A stretch of 64,000 nucleotides of DNA from Suillus spraguei (Eukaryota > Basidiomycota > Agaricomycetes > Boletales > Suillaceae). Positions 12,757 to 23,582 of this stretch are shown here, piece by piece; the first letter of the stretch is position 1; each line of letters opens with the position of its first letter. The stretch lies in assembly GCA_016800925.1 (NCBI GenBank), contig JABCPU010000166.1:62001-126000 (forward strand). Reading direction: 5' to 3'. A program made the position numbers and the translations under genes. The notes under the pieces were generated by a model. The model saw only the letters and a list, made by a program, of their open reading frames with translations. It had not been told where the DNA came from and made no database searches.

Positions 12757-14781
12757 GTGAGCCTAGCACTTAATATCTCATATACCGTTAGCTCACCGAG
12801 TATCATGATTCTATATCTAATAGCCATTGAAACACACGATCGTGCATGGGAGCGTCTGGTGAAAGCTGCAGTGCACCGTGCTATATACAATGCTGAACCA
12901 CGGGCAATCTCTCCGTGTCTTGAAAACACACGGACCACCGTTCTTAAGAGCATCTTGCAGATAGTGGATGAGAAGAGCCAAAAGCATGTCTGGTTGCACG
13001 GTTTTCCAGGCTCAGGCAAAACATCCATCTTGTTCACGATTGCAGACGAGTTACGGAGACAGGGACGTCTCGCAGGAACTTTTTTCTTCTCGCACAATAG
13101 TGTGGATGCAACGATGTGCGATTATATCGTGCCCACCCTTTCCTACCAATTAGCACTTGCGTTTCCTGCAGTGAAAAGCGAGATTGTTAAAACCGTTATC
13201 GATGATCCTGCATTGCTATCAGATCTGAAGGCTCGAAAGGATCAGATCCAATGTCTCATCACCAAACATCTTTGGAGATTCCAATTCAAGCCTCCTGTAG
13301 CATTCATCATTGATGCACTGGACGAATCCTGTTCCCCCCTCGAGGCTGTACGGGTGGCACGCTTACTAGCGGAAGCCATACGTACATGCAGGGTTTTCGG
13401 AGAGAAGCCGTTCGATGTCCACATCATTCTAGCTAGCCGTCCTAGCTTGCGCATCGATGGAGGAGTCCCCATGCAAGGGTTTGGAGATATTCAAGAGATT
13501 TCATTGCAGGATGATGCTGGGGAAACATGCACAGACATTCGCCGTTTCCTTGCGCACGAACTCCAGCAAGTCGTCAATTCTCGTAAACTTAGTCTTGGAG
13601 ACGTACCTGAGTGGCCATCTCCTTGTCAAATGGATAATCTTACTGCCAAGGTCGGGAACTCATTTCTCTGTGCATCCATAGCAATGAAATATATTGCCCA
13701 CCCGAAAAAATACCCTCCTTCAAGGTTGGACGCGTTCCTTACATCACCCGGTGCTATAGCAGACGCCTACGCTGACCTGGATCACATGAACCAGGATATC
13801 ATCAGGGACAATATTGGTTTGGTCAGACATCTGATCGATATCGTCAATCTGGCGCAACCGCTCTCACGTTCTCAACTCTTACAATTCTTCCCTTCGGATT
13901 AGAGTGAGGGACTCAACCTTGCTTTGGAAGAATTTTCATCGATTCTAGTCGTTTCACCTAAACAACCCAAGATCCCTAGTCAACCTTATCATTCATCACT
14001 AATCGAGTTTTTCGCGGACCCAAGGCGCTGTCATACCCATCACATCGAGCCTACAAAGATTCACAGGAGTCTCGCACTCCAATGTTTTATGATTCTACGT
14101 AAACTCAAGGCAAACCTATGCGATCTCTCGGACCACACCACTATGGCCATCGAAGACAGTCATTTCTGGCATAAACGAGATGCCATGCTTCCTGAAAGCA
14201 CGCAGTATGCTTGTCGCAACTGGGCGCACCATCTATCTCGTGGAAATGTCGATGACACACTTGTCTCCGCATTAAAGAACTTTCTCTCTGTCCACATCCT
14301 GCAATGGATTGAGGCCTTGTGTCTCCTTGGAGAACTCGGCGATGCTCTAACAACTCTACGGAAAGCCCGTGCAGCGGTGGTCGTGAGTTCTTGTATCTGT
14401 TTAGAATGGGGATCCTTTCTCATTATACAATACTAGGGATGGGCCTCGAATATGCAACATCGTGATTTTACACGGATAAATAGGTTGCTTGCGACTGCGG
14501 AACAAATGATCATTCTTTATTTTGATCCAATCAGCGTGTTCCCCCTCCAGGTTTACTACATCGTAGCGGCACTTGCAGAATTATCTGGAAAACCTATAGA
14601 TTCTGGATCTAATGTGCTAGTCCACGGGTGTGGTCCGGCTTCTAATAGTGTATATGAATGTCATGTGTCCGCACTGCAGTCTTCCCTGGTAAATCCAGGA
14701 CCATCTCAAGGACAGCGTTTTCATCACATGGATCCAGGAGTTTTCGGCATCTTAGCGGACGTAAGCCTTTTTCTCGATTAA
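12757..14781 (+). pseudogene. NACHT-domain NTPase (STAND class), interrupted
   Basis: The frame from about 12831 reads ETHDRAWERLVKAAVHRAIY, then the Walker A motif GFPGSGKTS at 13000-13026, FFFSH, a Walker B-type VAFIIDALDES near 13300, and IILASRP (sensor-like) near 13430. This order is typical of basidiomycete NACHT proteins, which are signal-transducing NTPases linked to non-self recognition. The frame meets an in-frame TAG at 13900-13902, and the same frame continues as LEEFSSILVVSPKQPKIPS for another 170 codons, so this looks like a nonsense mutation. A GTGAGT donor near 14383 and an acceptor near 14436 lead to an exon with FDPISVFPLQVYYIVAALAE, like the post-NACHT segment of this family. 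No WD40 or ankyrin repeats follow, so the C-terminal sensor is missing. The true start is uncertain because the region before 12831 looks intronic. Confidence 0.75.
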
Positions 14782-14889
14782 ACCCAGCATCAGTGTCTGA
14801 CTGGGTTCCAGTGTAGCCGTTGGTTATCAAATTCCGATTTAGGTGCATTTTACCTAGCAGGTACGCCCACCTCAAATACAATGCTGAAC

Positions 14890-16540
14890 GACGGTTGTTC
14901 ACGTGCGCCTGCGTCAAGATCTAACTTTGTATGTATCTTCCCTTTGGGTCCTTGATCATTTTCAAGAGGACGTTCCATCATACCGCCCTAATCGACGAAA
15001 TTCCTGTCCAATACGACCCCCCAGACTTTGGGTTTGCCTAGAGATGATATCGGAACGTTCCAAACAAGTATATTCTATTCAACAGATCTCACTTGACTAT
15101 GATTCGCGAGTGAAATTTGGCAATGTAACGATGTACGTCACGATAGACTCTATAAGCCTAATGTTTTAAACCTTTTATTTGCAGCCTTGCCGAGGCAGAT
15201 GACCGCTGTCGACTGCGGGTTCTGCTTTCAACTTCGAAGGAGAAGCCCTTAAAACCTGGCATGATTATGGGGGAGTAGCTTTTCAACTTTCGAAGTCTGA
15301 CATCGTACGCTGTCTACAAACGGGGTGAGTAGCATCTATGTGGCGACAATCTTTGATCATGAAGGTGGGAAATATAGGGCTCACACTTAACATGAAACAC
15401 AAAAGCACCTTGGGAGCCGACAATGTCTCCGAACCGCGTTTGCATGGAACTCTGCGCTTTACTGTTACCCCTACGCCCGCTTTCAGTACCAGTGAGCGGG
15501 GGAAGAACGTCTTGGAACTGTTCCCTGGATCACATCCGTCAAATCTATCGCCCGGGATCTTTACTACAACTCCAGACTCCTTTCCAGCCAAAGAAAGCGG
15601 CGGCGAAGGGTTGCGAGCTCCCGAATCACAACCGGAATTGTCCTCTATCTTGGATTTTAATCGTACTTTCAAGGAACCGGACGAATTTTGGAAACCCGAG
15701 CCGCTCATTCGCCAGGTCTTCCGTGTCCTCAAGACAGAACTACGTTTAGTCATACCTGTAGGAGTACGGCACCCCGTCAGATACGCGCATTCCATACGTA
15801 GCAGACGTCAAATTTCATAGTCACTTCCGACTTTGGTATTATAACCTTTCAAGCGACGCTTGTGATAACTCAGCTCTGTTAATATTATAGTCGTGTGCAT
15901 GTGCCACTGCACCACCATATCCAAGAGGATCGTTCGCATCAATCTAGAGATTTGGGAAGCATACCGGATATATGACGTCCGGACTTCGCCCTGTAGACAT
16001 GCAGGGTACGACAGAACCGAGTCAGGACGACATCCTTCCTGCCCTGCCTTTGACCAAATTTTGAGTGACATGCGTCCTCGTCGGAAGAAGCCAAGCCAAG
16101 TATTCTCAATTCAAGATGTAATCTTGGTGAGTTTCCAAGTCAGCAATTGAGTTCAGGGAAGTATAGCGGGGTCGATAACCGCTAGCGCTGTTGTCGCATG
16201 ACGATAACTCTCTGGGGATAGATTCCAGCGTGCCGTGTTTAGGCGAAACATGCGCTGTATAAGGATCATCGCTCATTCGTTTATTATCAACGTAGTCGTT
16301 GAAACGTCTACGTGTACATGCAAGCAAGCGGTAACTCACCTAGCTGCTTATAATGTGTAGTGTCATACCGGCGGTTCTTATCGTTATTGCCGCGTGCTGC
16401 ATTTGAATGCTCCTTCGCATTGAAATCTAGGGGCTCTATACAATCTGAGGAAGTATACCAGATGTATGACGTCCGGAGAGTACCCATGCAGTACTGGACG
16501 GCATTTCCTGCAGTAAGGCATAATACCGATAGCCTACATG
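14890..16540 (+). repeat. NACHT-locus segment, copy A
   Basis: This stretch is paralogous to 21150-21537 plus 32218-33300. Shared landmarks are the text around CCTGGCATGATTATGGGGGA (15256 in A, 21335 in B), CTGTTACYCCTACRCCCGC (15462 in A, 32221 in B), and the ATGCAGGGTACGACAGAACC box (15997 in A, 32759 in B). An ORF at 15338-15820 (160 codons) has its frame largely conserved in copy B around TVTPTPAFS, which suggests it derives from a real coding exon. The phrase GTLRFTVTPTPAF is faintly C2-like, but I cannot name the family. It sits directly downstream of the NACHT pseudogene and may be part of the same ancestral locus. Confidence 0.7.
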
Positions 16541-17700
16541 AGTCCATGCATGGTCCAGATCTTATATATGTGATCCTGCAACTGACTCTATCACACCAGA
16601 TACCCTTCTGCCATCCCGTCCACTATAAAACTCGTCGCAAAGTCGGATCAGCTCATCAAACAGAGGCAAAGCAGGCTTGCTTGCTCTCAACAAAGACTGG
16701 CAAGATGCAAAGAAACGCATCCAAGATAGGGCAGGAAAATCTCAGAGGGTCAGTCCTAATCTCATAATATTACTCAACGTCCCCGTCCCCAGTCCTTTCC
16801 CAAGCCGTGCCGATCCGTGAAAGCGTCGTAGATGCGAGGGGTGCTTTATAAACGCCATGGACTTGGCGATGGGGGGAGATCACAGTTGTGACGTCGAACA
16901 TGATGCCGGTACACAACCGTCCCCTTCAAATGATCCAGTAGTGCATATAGTCAGTCTTTGAGTATTCACTGGCAATTGACTGATTTAAACATACTTGTCT
17001 CCATGATGATGTAATAGATGTCGACTTTATTGAGATTGTTTGCAACACACAGCTAGAATCATTAGACAGTGTGGCATTGGACGAGTCTACTGCTCTGATG
17101 GCATATCATGAATAATGTCGTCGAGTCAATGGGCAGAGCACGGTGCGCCAGGAGGTGACATGGTTTGGCCTGGCGATGCTTTGGAGGGTCTACTCACATC
17201 ACTCTCAGGCTGGCCTGCCTTGATACTCATTATCAAGTAAATGCTCGCAATGAGAAGATGGTCGACCTGTTTGAGTGATGTGCTTAATATGAGCAGTGGT
17301 GCTGGAACGACGTGGTGATAAGTAAAAGAAGTGTGTCGTAGCTCACGAAGGGACCATACTTCCTGCGAGGGTAGCACTCTTGACAGCTATGCTGATATGG
17401 TGTAACACCTGTACATTTATTATTTGCGCGTTCCGCACCTTGCGCAGCCTGAGTGCGCGTTTTTTTCAAGATTTGCCACGGTGCGCGTTTCCCACTCCCA
17501 ATTTTCTTAATCGAAATGCTTCCGACATGTTCAAATCTGCGTGTTGTCCTTGTATGGAGACTCTAGAAGCTCAGATATCATATCATATCAAGCTTGATAC
17601 CACAACATGAATTTGACACCGAGTCCTTCAGATATGACAAGATTATAGATGCCAATGTCCTCATAAGACACACAATAGTAGCTACTAGCAGGATGCCCCT
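16541..17700. other. no recognised feature
   Basis: About 1.1 kb with only short open frames. I see no motifs, repeats or element termini that I can support. Confidence 0.4.
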
Positions 17701-17778
17701 TCTCAATCATTGGCTCAACTGAAAGTCATGAGTACCTTTGGAGTGTCGCTGAGGTTGAGAATTGTGATCTCCGTAGTG

Positions 17779-17922
17779 AGCGAGGGCAGAGTGGGAGTAA
17801 CGAGTGAGGGTAGAATGAAAGCAGCAAGTGAAGGCAGAGTGGGAGCAGCGAGCGGGGGCAGAGTGGAAGTAGCAAGCAAGGCCAGAGTGGGAGCGGTAAG
17901 CAAGGCCAGACTGAGAGCAGCA
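17779..17922 (+). repeat. 24-bp minisatellite, six units
   Basis: Six direct 24-bp units fill exactly 144 bp. Each begins AGYRRGGSYAGAVTGRRAG and carries a few substitutions. Because 24 is a multiple of three, one plus-strand frame reads as an eight-residue repeat (SEGRVGVT-like). I regard that as a by-product of the period and do not call a gene. Confidence 0.9.
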
Positions 17923-18784
17923 AGTTCACCTGAACTCATCTGTACTTGTTTTGACTTGCCTAGACTTGTCCTCACTCAAGTCTAGTTAAGTCAAAACCAG
18001 TGCAGACAAGCTCAGGCGAATGCAGACAACTCCAGATGAATGAGCCAGAAATAGGCATCTGCATGGGTGCGGGTGAGTGTTGAGTACCTGCGGGTACTGC
18101 CGAATGTGCTTACAAATATTTGGGGCAACGTGTGCCACTGCTTCCAAACAGTAAGTGCGCATCAAACTACACTTACTGCTACTAGTAGTATGGAAAGCAA
18201 GACCACCATGCTCTACTTCCAAGGCTTCCACTTCTCAGAACCTTCCTTCAGTCTTTTGGACTTGTCTGAACTCACCTGCATGTTAGAATTCATGTCCGAT
18301 AGCCCCTATCCGGAAGTATTTCCGGTCATGTGACCTGTCATCCGGATTAGGTTACTCCTCTTAAATCACCGGACTACCTGTCAAGTAGTGGAGTAGACTA
18401 GCACTCATCCATAGTAATGATAGCATAGTGTACAGCTACTTACTCCAAACTCTGTCATATCATTGGAGATGATGACGGAGATACTCCATACATATTTAGT
18501 ATAAGAACAACATGTAAACTACAAGTTAAAGGGTTGAAATAAGAAATCTATTCTGTACCAAAGTTACTCTACTCCTATAAAACTGGATTTCCAATCCTTT
18601 CCGGTTCATATCTTAGTCCGCTCTTCCAAAACCCCTATTTCCAGAATACCTCTGGAAAACATTTCGGAAACCTCCTCCGGAAATCAAATCCTTTGGATTC
18701 CTTTCAGAAACTTTATCGGAAACTCATCTGGAAGCCCTCTGGATTTTTTTCCCCCATACTCCGGCTATAATCATATCACTGCAT

Positions 18785-18995
18785 TCATTTATGCTTCCTT
18801 GTGCTTGTTTGGATTTGCCTGCATTTGTCTGCGCTTGCCTGTACTTGTTTGGACTTGCCTGTACTTGCCTGCATTCGTTTGTGCTTGGCTGCACTCATTT
18901 GGACTCACATGGACTCTTCTGTATTTGTCTGGGCTTGTCTGTATTTGTTTAGACTCATCTGTATTTGTCTGGACTTGTCTGTATTTGTCTGCTTG
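18785..18995 (-). repeat. 10-bp satellite (decanucleotide) block, copy 2
   Basis: Degenerate tandem units with period 10, of the type ACTTGYCTGT on the plus strand, continue on the far side of the inserted LTR at 19764-19860. It is the same satellite as at 45725-46205, in opposite orientation. Confidence 0.85.
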
Positions 18996-19763
18996 TGTCA
19001 TATACCATACTTCCAATCCCAGATCTGACCATATCCGATCAGATCCGATCGATTTCATTTCCATCCGGTCCACAGATCCTGTCCGGACCACCCATCCGAA
19101 TGTGCTCACTTCTCGCACCTTAACTCCCTTGTGTATATCTGCGTCTATCTCCTTTCGTCATTCCTCCTGTTTCTGGTATTCTGGTTGTGTATATTTCTGT
19201 CCTGCATCACTGATCCGTTACCTGTGTTCATTTCCGATTCATGCTTACTAATCCGCTGTGCATTAACTAATAGACTTCCATTACACTTCGTACATAGCCC
19301 TCGGTCCCGGACTTGTTGATTATCCGTCTTAGATACTTACAGTATATAAACCACTTGTAGATCTCCATAGAACCTTAGTTCGAATATCATCTTAGATTCT
19401 GCTCATTCTGCTTCCTCCAGACTTAAGACACCTTCCGCTCTAAGTCATCTTCCGAGACTGGGATTGATTCCTATAGTCTATATCTCTGACTCTATCTTCA
19501 GATAGTCTATCTCTGTTAGTTTCTAGTTAGGAATTCATTCTGAAGCTAGTCTTAATCTTTGTTCTATTCCTACATTCAGGATAACCTTCGGACGTATCAT
19601 ATCCGATACCTTCGGACGTCTGGATTCATCACGCAACTCCTTCCAGATCTTTGGACATATAACTTCTCCCTGAAATAAGGGGCATTACTCGGGAAAGGGG
19701 CACAGTGCACGAACTGAGGCCAAAGCCCTTCGGATCTCTCTACCTTTGAGTACGGTCTTAACA
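18996..19763 (-). mobile_element. solo LTR, family 2 (minus orientation)
   Basis: 768 bp, read on the minus strand from TGTTAAGACC to GGTATATGACA, flanked by a perfect 5-bp target duplication GCTTG (18991-18995 and 19764-19768). It is homologous along its length to 55604-56372 in the opposite orientation. No internal coding region remains, so it is the product of LTR-LTR recombination. Confidence 0.92.
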
Positions 19764-19917
19764 GCTTGCCTGCACTCATTTGAACTTGTCTGAGCACACC
19801 TGCACTCATTTTCACTTGCCTGAGCTTATCTGCTTGTGTCTGCTCTTGCCTATACCTCCACTCCTCTCATTCTCATTCTGGTGTCTTCAGGTGTTGTTTG
19901 CATATGTGTGAGCCATA

Positions 19918-20094
19918 TCAGCATTTGTTGATGTGCACTGGGCATATGTATTAAGCACTGGCAAAGGGCTTGTCAAGAATAAGGATGTCTTACCCATAGC
20001 TTGTTTGCCATATGTTGAGGGCAATGAAAATGAGCTGAAGGAGGGAGAAGAGGCTGATCTTGAGGATGGTTGGGATGATATTTTATTAATTTGA
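19918..20094 (+). pseudogene. C-terminal remnant of unrecognised protein
   Basis: One frame reads FVDVHWAYVLSTGKGLVKNK, then DVLPIACLPYVEGNENELKE and an acidic tail ending EDGWDDILLI before TGA. The composition is strongly protein-like and no other frame is open. It lies where the hAT-related copy 2 diverges from copy 1, so it may belong to a different transposase. I do not recognise it. Confidence 0.4.
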
Positions 20095-20217
20095 CCTATG
20101 TATTGACAAAACTAAGTAAAAGCAGCATATACTGCGCTCAGCTGCTATCCAAAGGAAGGATGAGAGAATGACTGAGGGAAAATTACATGACAAGGCCCAT
20201 TATATGATAGGAATGAG

Positions 20218-20780
20218 TAGGGATCAGCAGGGGTATGGGTAACCCCTGGGGGTCAGGGGTAAGGGTACTTGAGGGTAGGGGTATGGGTTTGAATCTGGAG
20301 ACCCTTGTACCCCTGGAAAATTGATAGTACCCCTGGGCCTAGGCATAATATCCCCAAATTGATTACCATAGGAGTGATGAATTAGTATAAAATTTTGAAG
20401 TTGTCAACAGTACAATGGTTATTGGGCTTATTGTGATCTTACATTGTGAGTTGGGTATTATTTGAATAAGATATAAGTAAAATACAATCAAAGGAAACAT
20501 TCAAGTTAGTTTAGGTGGCTCATCACACACAAGAGTCATGGTTTGAGTTATCAGAAAATCATCAAGTTCTAAGTTACTATCTAAATTAAAGCCAGCCTAC
20601 TATGTCTCTTCTAGCCTAGAAAGTGACAATACCCCTGTACCCCTGTACCCTTGTGATACCCTTATATTCTTATAATACCCCTGGGTTACCCCTGACCCTT
20701 GGTCCAGGGGTAAGACCCTCTAGGGGTAGGGGTGTGGGTTGGGCTCAGGATACCCAGGGGTTTACCCCTGCTGATCCCTA
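20218..20780. mobile_element. hAT-type MITE with G-rich terminal inverted repeats
   Basis: 563 bp bounded by TAGGGATCAGCAGGGGTA and its reverse complement, with a perfect 8-bp target duplication GGAATGAG (20210-20217 and 20781-20788). An 8-bp duplication and TAG..CTA ends fit the hAT superfamily. No coding capacity is visible, so it is non-autonomous. Subterminal sequence is full of GGGGTA-type runs on both arms. Confidence 0.9.
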
Positions 20781-21068
20781 GGAATGAGCTCACTAAGACA
20801 CCATGAGGCTCGCTTGAGAAATCCCTAACCTCTCCACTATTACGTGTGCACCTGAGCGCCTCCAAGGCATGCTTAAGCATGTACGTGATTAAGCACAATG
20901 AAGTGTGACAAAATGCAATGAAGTGCGGTCAAAATATGGAACTGTGCATTATGTTGGGGGGAGCCTATATGCAACATACATAAGGATTCTGTGCAGAATT
21001 GCGTGTGCTAGAGTCGATGCGTGGACTCTTGGGACACACGGACTCGTGGGACTATCTAGTATTCTGCG

Positions 21069-21537
21069 ACTAACACTTAACATCTCACATACTGTTGTGA
21101 GCTCACCAAGTATCATGACCACTATGTGTTCTGCAATTGCTCTGCATTCCAGCAGAAGTGTGTTCAACAGATCTCACTTAACTATGGTTTGCCAGTGAAA
21201 TTTGGCAATATGATGATGTGCGTCATGATAGACTCCATAAGCACAATGTTGAAGCCTTTTTTTTAGTCTTGGCGAGGTAGATGACTGATGACCACTGTTG
21301 ACTTTGGGTTCTGCTTTCAAAGAGAAGCCCCTGCAACCTGGCATGATTATGGGGGAGTGGCTTTTCAACTTTCGAATTCTGATAGCATACGCTGCTTACA
21401 AGCAGGGTGAGTAGTATTTATGTGGCAATAATTCTTGATCATGAAGGCGAAAAGTATAGGGCTCGAACCTTAGATGAAACATAAACTCAATTCAGACTTC
21501 TTGGGAACTGAGCATTCATTTGGAACTCTGCGCTTTA
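21069..21537 (+). repeat. NACHT-locus segment, copy B left part
   Basis: 21069-21120 matches the NACHT upstream region (about 12763-12815: CTTAAYATCTCATATAC-like, then AGCTCACC.AGTATCATGA). From about 21160 it matches 15075 onward (CAACAGATCTCACTT). The roughly 2.2 kb holding the NACHT coding region in copy A is absent. The copy is cut at a TTA by the Harbinger element and resumes at 32218. Confidence 0.8.
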
Positions 21538-21563
21538 GCGTCAGTTTGGTAACTCGGTATTTG

Positions 21564-22038
21564 TGTTACAATCGTACGTGCCCCTATTCATTTTCTTACT
21601 TCATTTACCTTGTATATTACGTAACATGATTCCGACTCATATGCTCAACACATCTGTACTATAGTTGCCTTCCTTCTTTGGATACGCACTTACATTCTCA
21701 CACCTCTCTTGGTCTGTGCGCACATATTGGCCTATTTAAGCACAGTGTACTTGTAGTAGATTCCCTACTTTAATCTTACTGGGTTTTACCTGGAATCCCC
21801 TTCGCTTAGGTCTCCAACCTAAGTCGTCTTGAATCGTCTCTAAGTCTAAGCACTCCTTAGCCTTAGTCTCTATTCTCGCGGATACCTCTTAGACTTGTCT
21901 TTGAGGCTGAACCCTTGATCGTACTTGGAACGCGTTCCTTGTACTTTCACCTTGTTCTCTTTTGAACATTGTAAGAACTCCCAGCAGACCGTCTGTGTCT
22001 TTTCACTGTCGCTGGTGACGCCACCCCAGTTCATAACA
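21564..22038 (+). repeat. 5' LTR of the chromovirus
   Basis: Contains a TATA-like TATTTAA at 21733-21739, a probable transcription start near 21767 and a 7-bp stem with 5-nt loop at 21805-21823 (CTTAGGT..ACCTAAG). The bases ACTTTAATCTT at 21767-21777 are complementary to the primer-binding site. Confidence 0.95.
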
Positions 22039-22039
22039 A

Positions 22040-22050
22040 AAGATTAAAGT
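22040..22050 (+). promoter_or_regulatory. primer-binding site, self-priming type
   Basis: AAGATTAAAGT begins 2 nt after the 5' LTR and is the exact reverse complement of ACTTTAATCTT in the LTR (21767-21777), placed about 34 bp after the TATA box. I saw no typical tRNA-type TGG primer site here. In yeast Tf1, the first 11 nt of the transcript fold back as the primer; the length and placement here match that mechanism. Function is inferred. Confidence 0.75.
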
Positions 22051-22236
22051 CCATTTGATCGTCGACTATCCAGTCTTCGACCCTGAACCCTGATCGCTCA
22101 GATCAGCAGACTAGCGTACGCGTACGCTGAGCAGATTGTCAAGAGGAAGTCCCCTGACAGAAGAAAGCCCTGACGGACAGCAAGACAGCGCGTGTAGGCA
22201 CCGAGAAAGTATAACTCATCAGAAGAATCATCAACC

Positions 22237-23073
22237 ATGTCGACCAAAGAATTCGAATACAAGATCGGTCAACCGATTGGCTTTGATGGAGATCGTGATA
22301 ACTCTCGTGAGTTTATCCAGTCGTGCAATTTGCACTTTGACATCAATGAAAAGCTTTACACCACCGACAAGCAGAAGATCATCTACATAACATCCTTTAT
22401 GACCGAAAGGAATGCCAAATCTTGGAAGGAACAATTCCTTGAACATGCCCAATCTACCGACACTTCCGGACAAAAAGTTGGTTATGGGACGATGGCAGAT
22501 TTTATGAAGAGCTTCAAGGAAGCATTCAAACCCGTGGATACCAAAGGAACCGCACTCACAAGGCTCAGAGATCTCAAACAAGGAACTGGAGATCTCCACA
22601 CCTATATTGCTGACTTTGAGGCACTTGCAGCCAAGGCTCAGATCACTGATAACGCGATGAAGATCCAGTTCTTCCAAGACGGCCTTAATTGGGGTATCCT
22701 TACAAAGCTTTTCAATACAGGAGATGTCTCCGAAATATTCAGAGACGTTGTGCTGCAATGCGTTGCTATTGACAACGCCCATCATCGGCTTAACGCCATG
22801 AGGACACGTCATACTCCACAACAGAAGAAGAAGAACTACGGGAATGCACGGTATATTCCGAACCGTGATTCCAACGCAATGGTCGTAGATCGAATCTCCG
22901 ACATGGAGAGATCCGAATGCATGAAGAAAGGGCAATGCTTCGGATGCAGGAAGACAGGACATCGTATCCATAACTGTCCTGAGAGAAAGAAGAAGACCCC
23001 ACTCCGACAAACCAAAGTCAAAGGAGAAGATGAAGATGAAGAAACCGTGAGACGGATTGTTGAGGATTTTTGA
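22237..23073 (+). CDS. gag: Gag polyprotein
   Basis: 278 codons from ATG 22237. The N-terminal part is a helical capsid-like region (SFMTERNAKSWKEQFLEHAQ), and near the C-terminus a zinc knuckle CFGCRKTGHRIHNC has the canonical C-x2-C-x4-H-x4-C spacing. Gag forms the virus-like particle and binds element RNA. The stop TGA (23071-23073) overlaps the next frame at TTGA. It is longer than many yeast Gags but ordinary for basidiomycete gypsy elements. Confidence 0.92.
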   Translation: MSTKEFEYKIGQPIGFDGDRDNSREFIQSCNLHFDINEKLYTTDKQKIIYITSFMTERNAKSWKEQFLEHAQSTDTSGQKVGYGTMADFMKSFKEAFKPVDTKGTALTRLRDLKQGTGDLHTYIADFEALAAKAQITDNAMKIQFFQDGLNWGILTKLFNTGDVSEIFRDVVLQCVAIDNAHHRLNAMRTRHTPQQKKKNYGNARYIPNRDSNAMVVDRISDMERSECMKKGQCFGCRKTGHRIHNCPERKKKTPLRQTKVKGEDEDEETVRRIVEDF

Positions 23074-23582
23074 CTTGGAGAAACAAAGATTCGACGTATG
23101 TTTCTCCTAATGTATTACTAAGACTTGTACGCGCTGTAGGTGAAAGAAAAGAACTTCGTGTCCCTATCACCCTTCACTCGCGTACTCGCTTAAAATCCAT
23201 CGACACCACCGCTGTTATCGATTCAGGAGCAGCAGGGACATTCATCTCTGAGGAGTTTGTGAAACTCCATCAAATCACGCGACGAAAACTCAAAGAACCA
23301 TTTCGAGTTACTACGGCAGATGGGACTCTTATCAAAGCAGGACTGATCACGCATTACTGCCTCCTAGTGGTCAAAATCGACGACCGAACCATGTATGGAA
23401 AATTCAACATTACCAAATTAGGAAGAAGAGATCAAATCCTCCTTGGAATCCCATGGTTACGAGCAATGAACCCAATTATAGATTGGGCTGCTGAAACACT
23501 TGTTCTTTCACGAACAGAGAAATCAGACGAAATCGAAATCAATATGGACGAAGATAGAAAGAAGAACCCGTACCCTCATTGA
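23070..23582 (+). CDS. retroviral-type aspartic protease ORF
   Basis: 170 codons open from a TTG at 23070, one base back from the Gag frame. The active-site motif is VIDSGAAGTFI (D-S-G-A), followed by LGIPWLRAMNP, the hydrophobic-Gly motif region of retropepsins. It lacks an ATG at the start, so it should be made by minus-one frameshifting across GATTTTTGA or by restart at TTG. It processes Gag and Pol. The stop at 23580-23582 again overlaps the next frame at TTGA. Confidence 0.88.
   Translation: MTWRNKDSTYVSPNVLLRLVRAVGERKELRVPITLHSRTRLKSIDTTAVIDSGAAGTFISEEFVKLHQITRRKLKEPFRVTTADGTLIKAGLITHYCLLVVKIDDRTMYGKFNITKLGRRDQILLGIPWLRAMNPIIDWAAETLVLSRTEKSDEIEINMDEDRKKNPYPH

Larger units (their letters stand above)
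18080..20209 (+). mobile_element. diverged hAT-related element copy 2, broken by a solo LTR
   Basis: Sequence collinear with the hAT element at 45283-46821, read on that element's minus strand. Shared blocks are CCGAATGTGCTTACAAATA (18101), AAACAGTAAGTGCGCATCAA (18146), TTCCAAGGCTTCCACTT (18218), the 10-bp satellite (18785 onward) and CCTCCACTCCTCTCATTCT (19857). Element ends are not recognisable, and no hAT C-terminal dimerisation motif is seen here. A solo LTR (18996-19763) sits inside the satellite. Confidence 0.6.

Noticed and set aside
13900..13902. NACHT gene ending naturally at this TAG with a separate second gene following
   Set aside because: The same frame continues directly with family-like sequence, so a nonsense mutation is simpler than two genes.
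17710..17985. Repeat protein of SEGRVGAA-type units
   Set aside because: The 24-bp minisatellite happens to be a multiple of three; there is no start context, domain or conservation to support a gene.
18789..19251. Overlapping ORFs of 75-150 codons on both strands
   Set aside because: Same 10-bp satellite running into a solo LTR; not genes.
22231..23010. 259-codon open frame antisense to gag
   Set aside because: It lies fully over the gag coding region on the other strand and shows no motif; it is a shadow of codon bias in gag.
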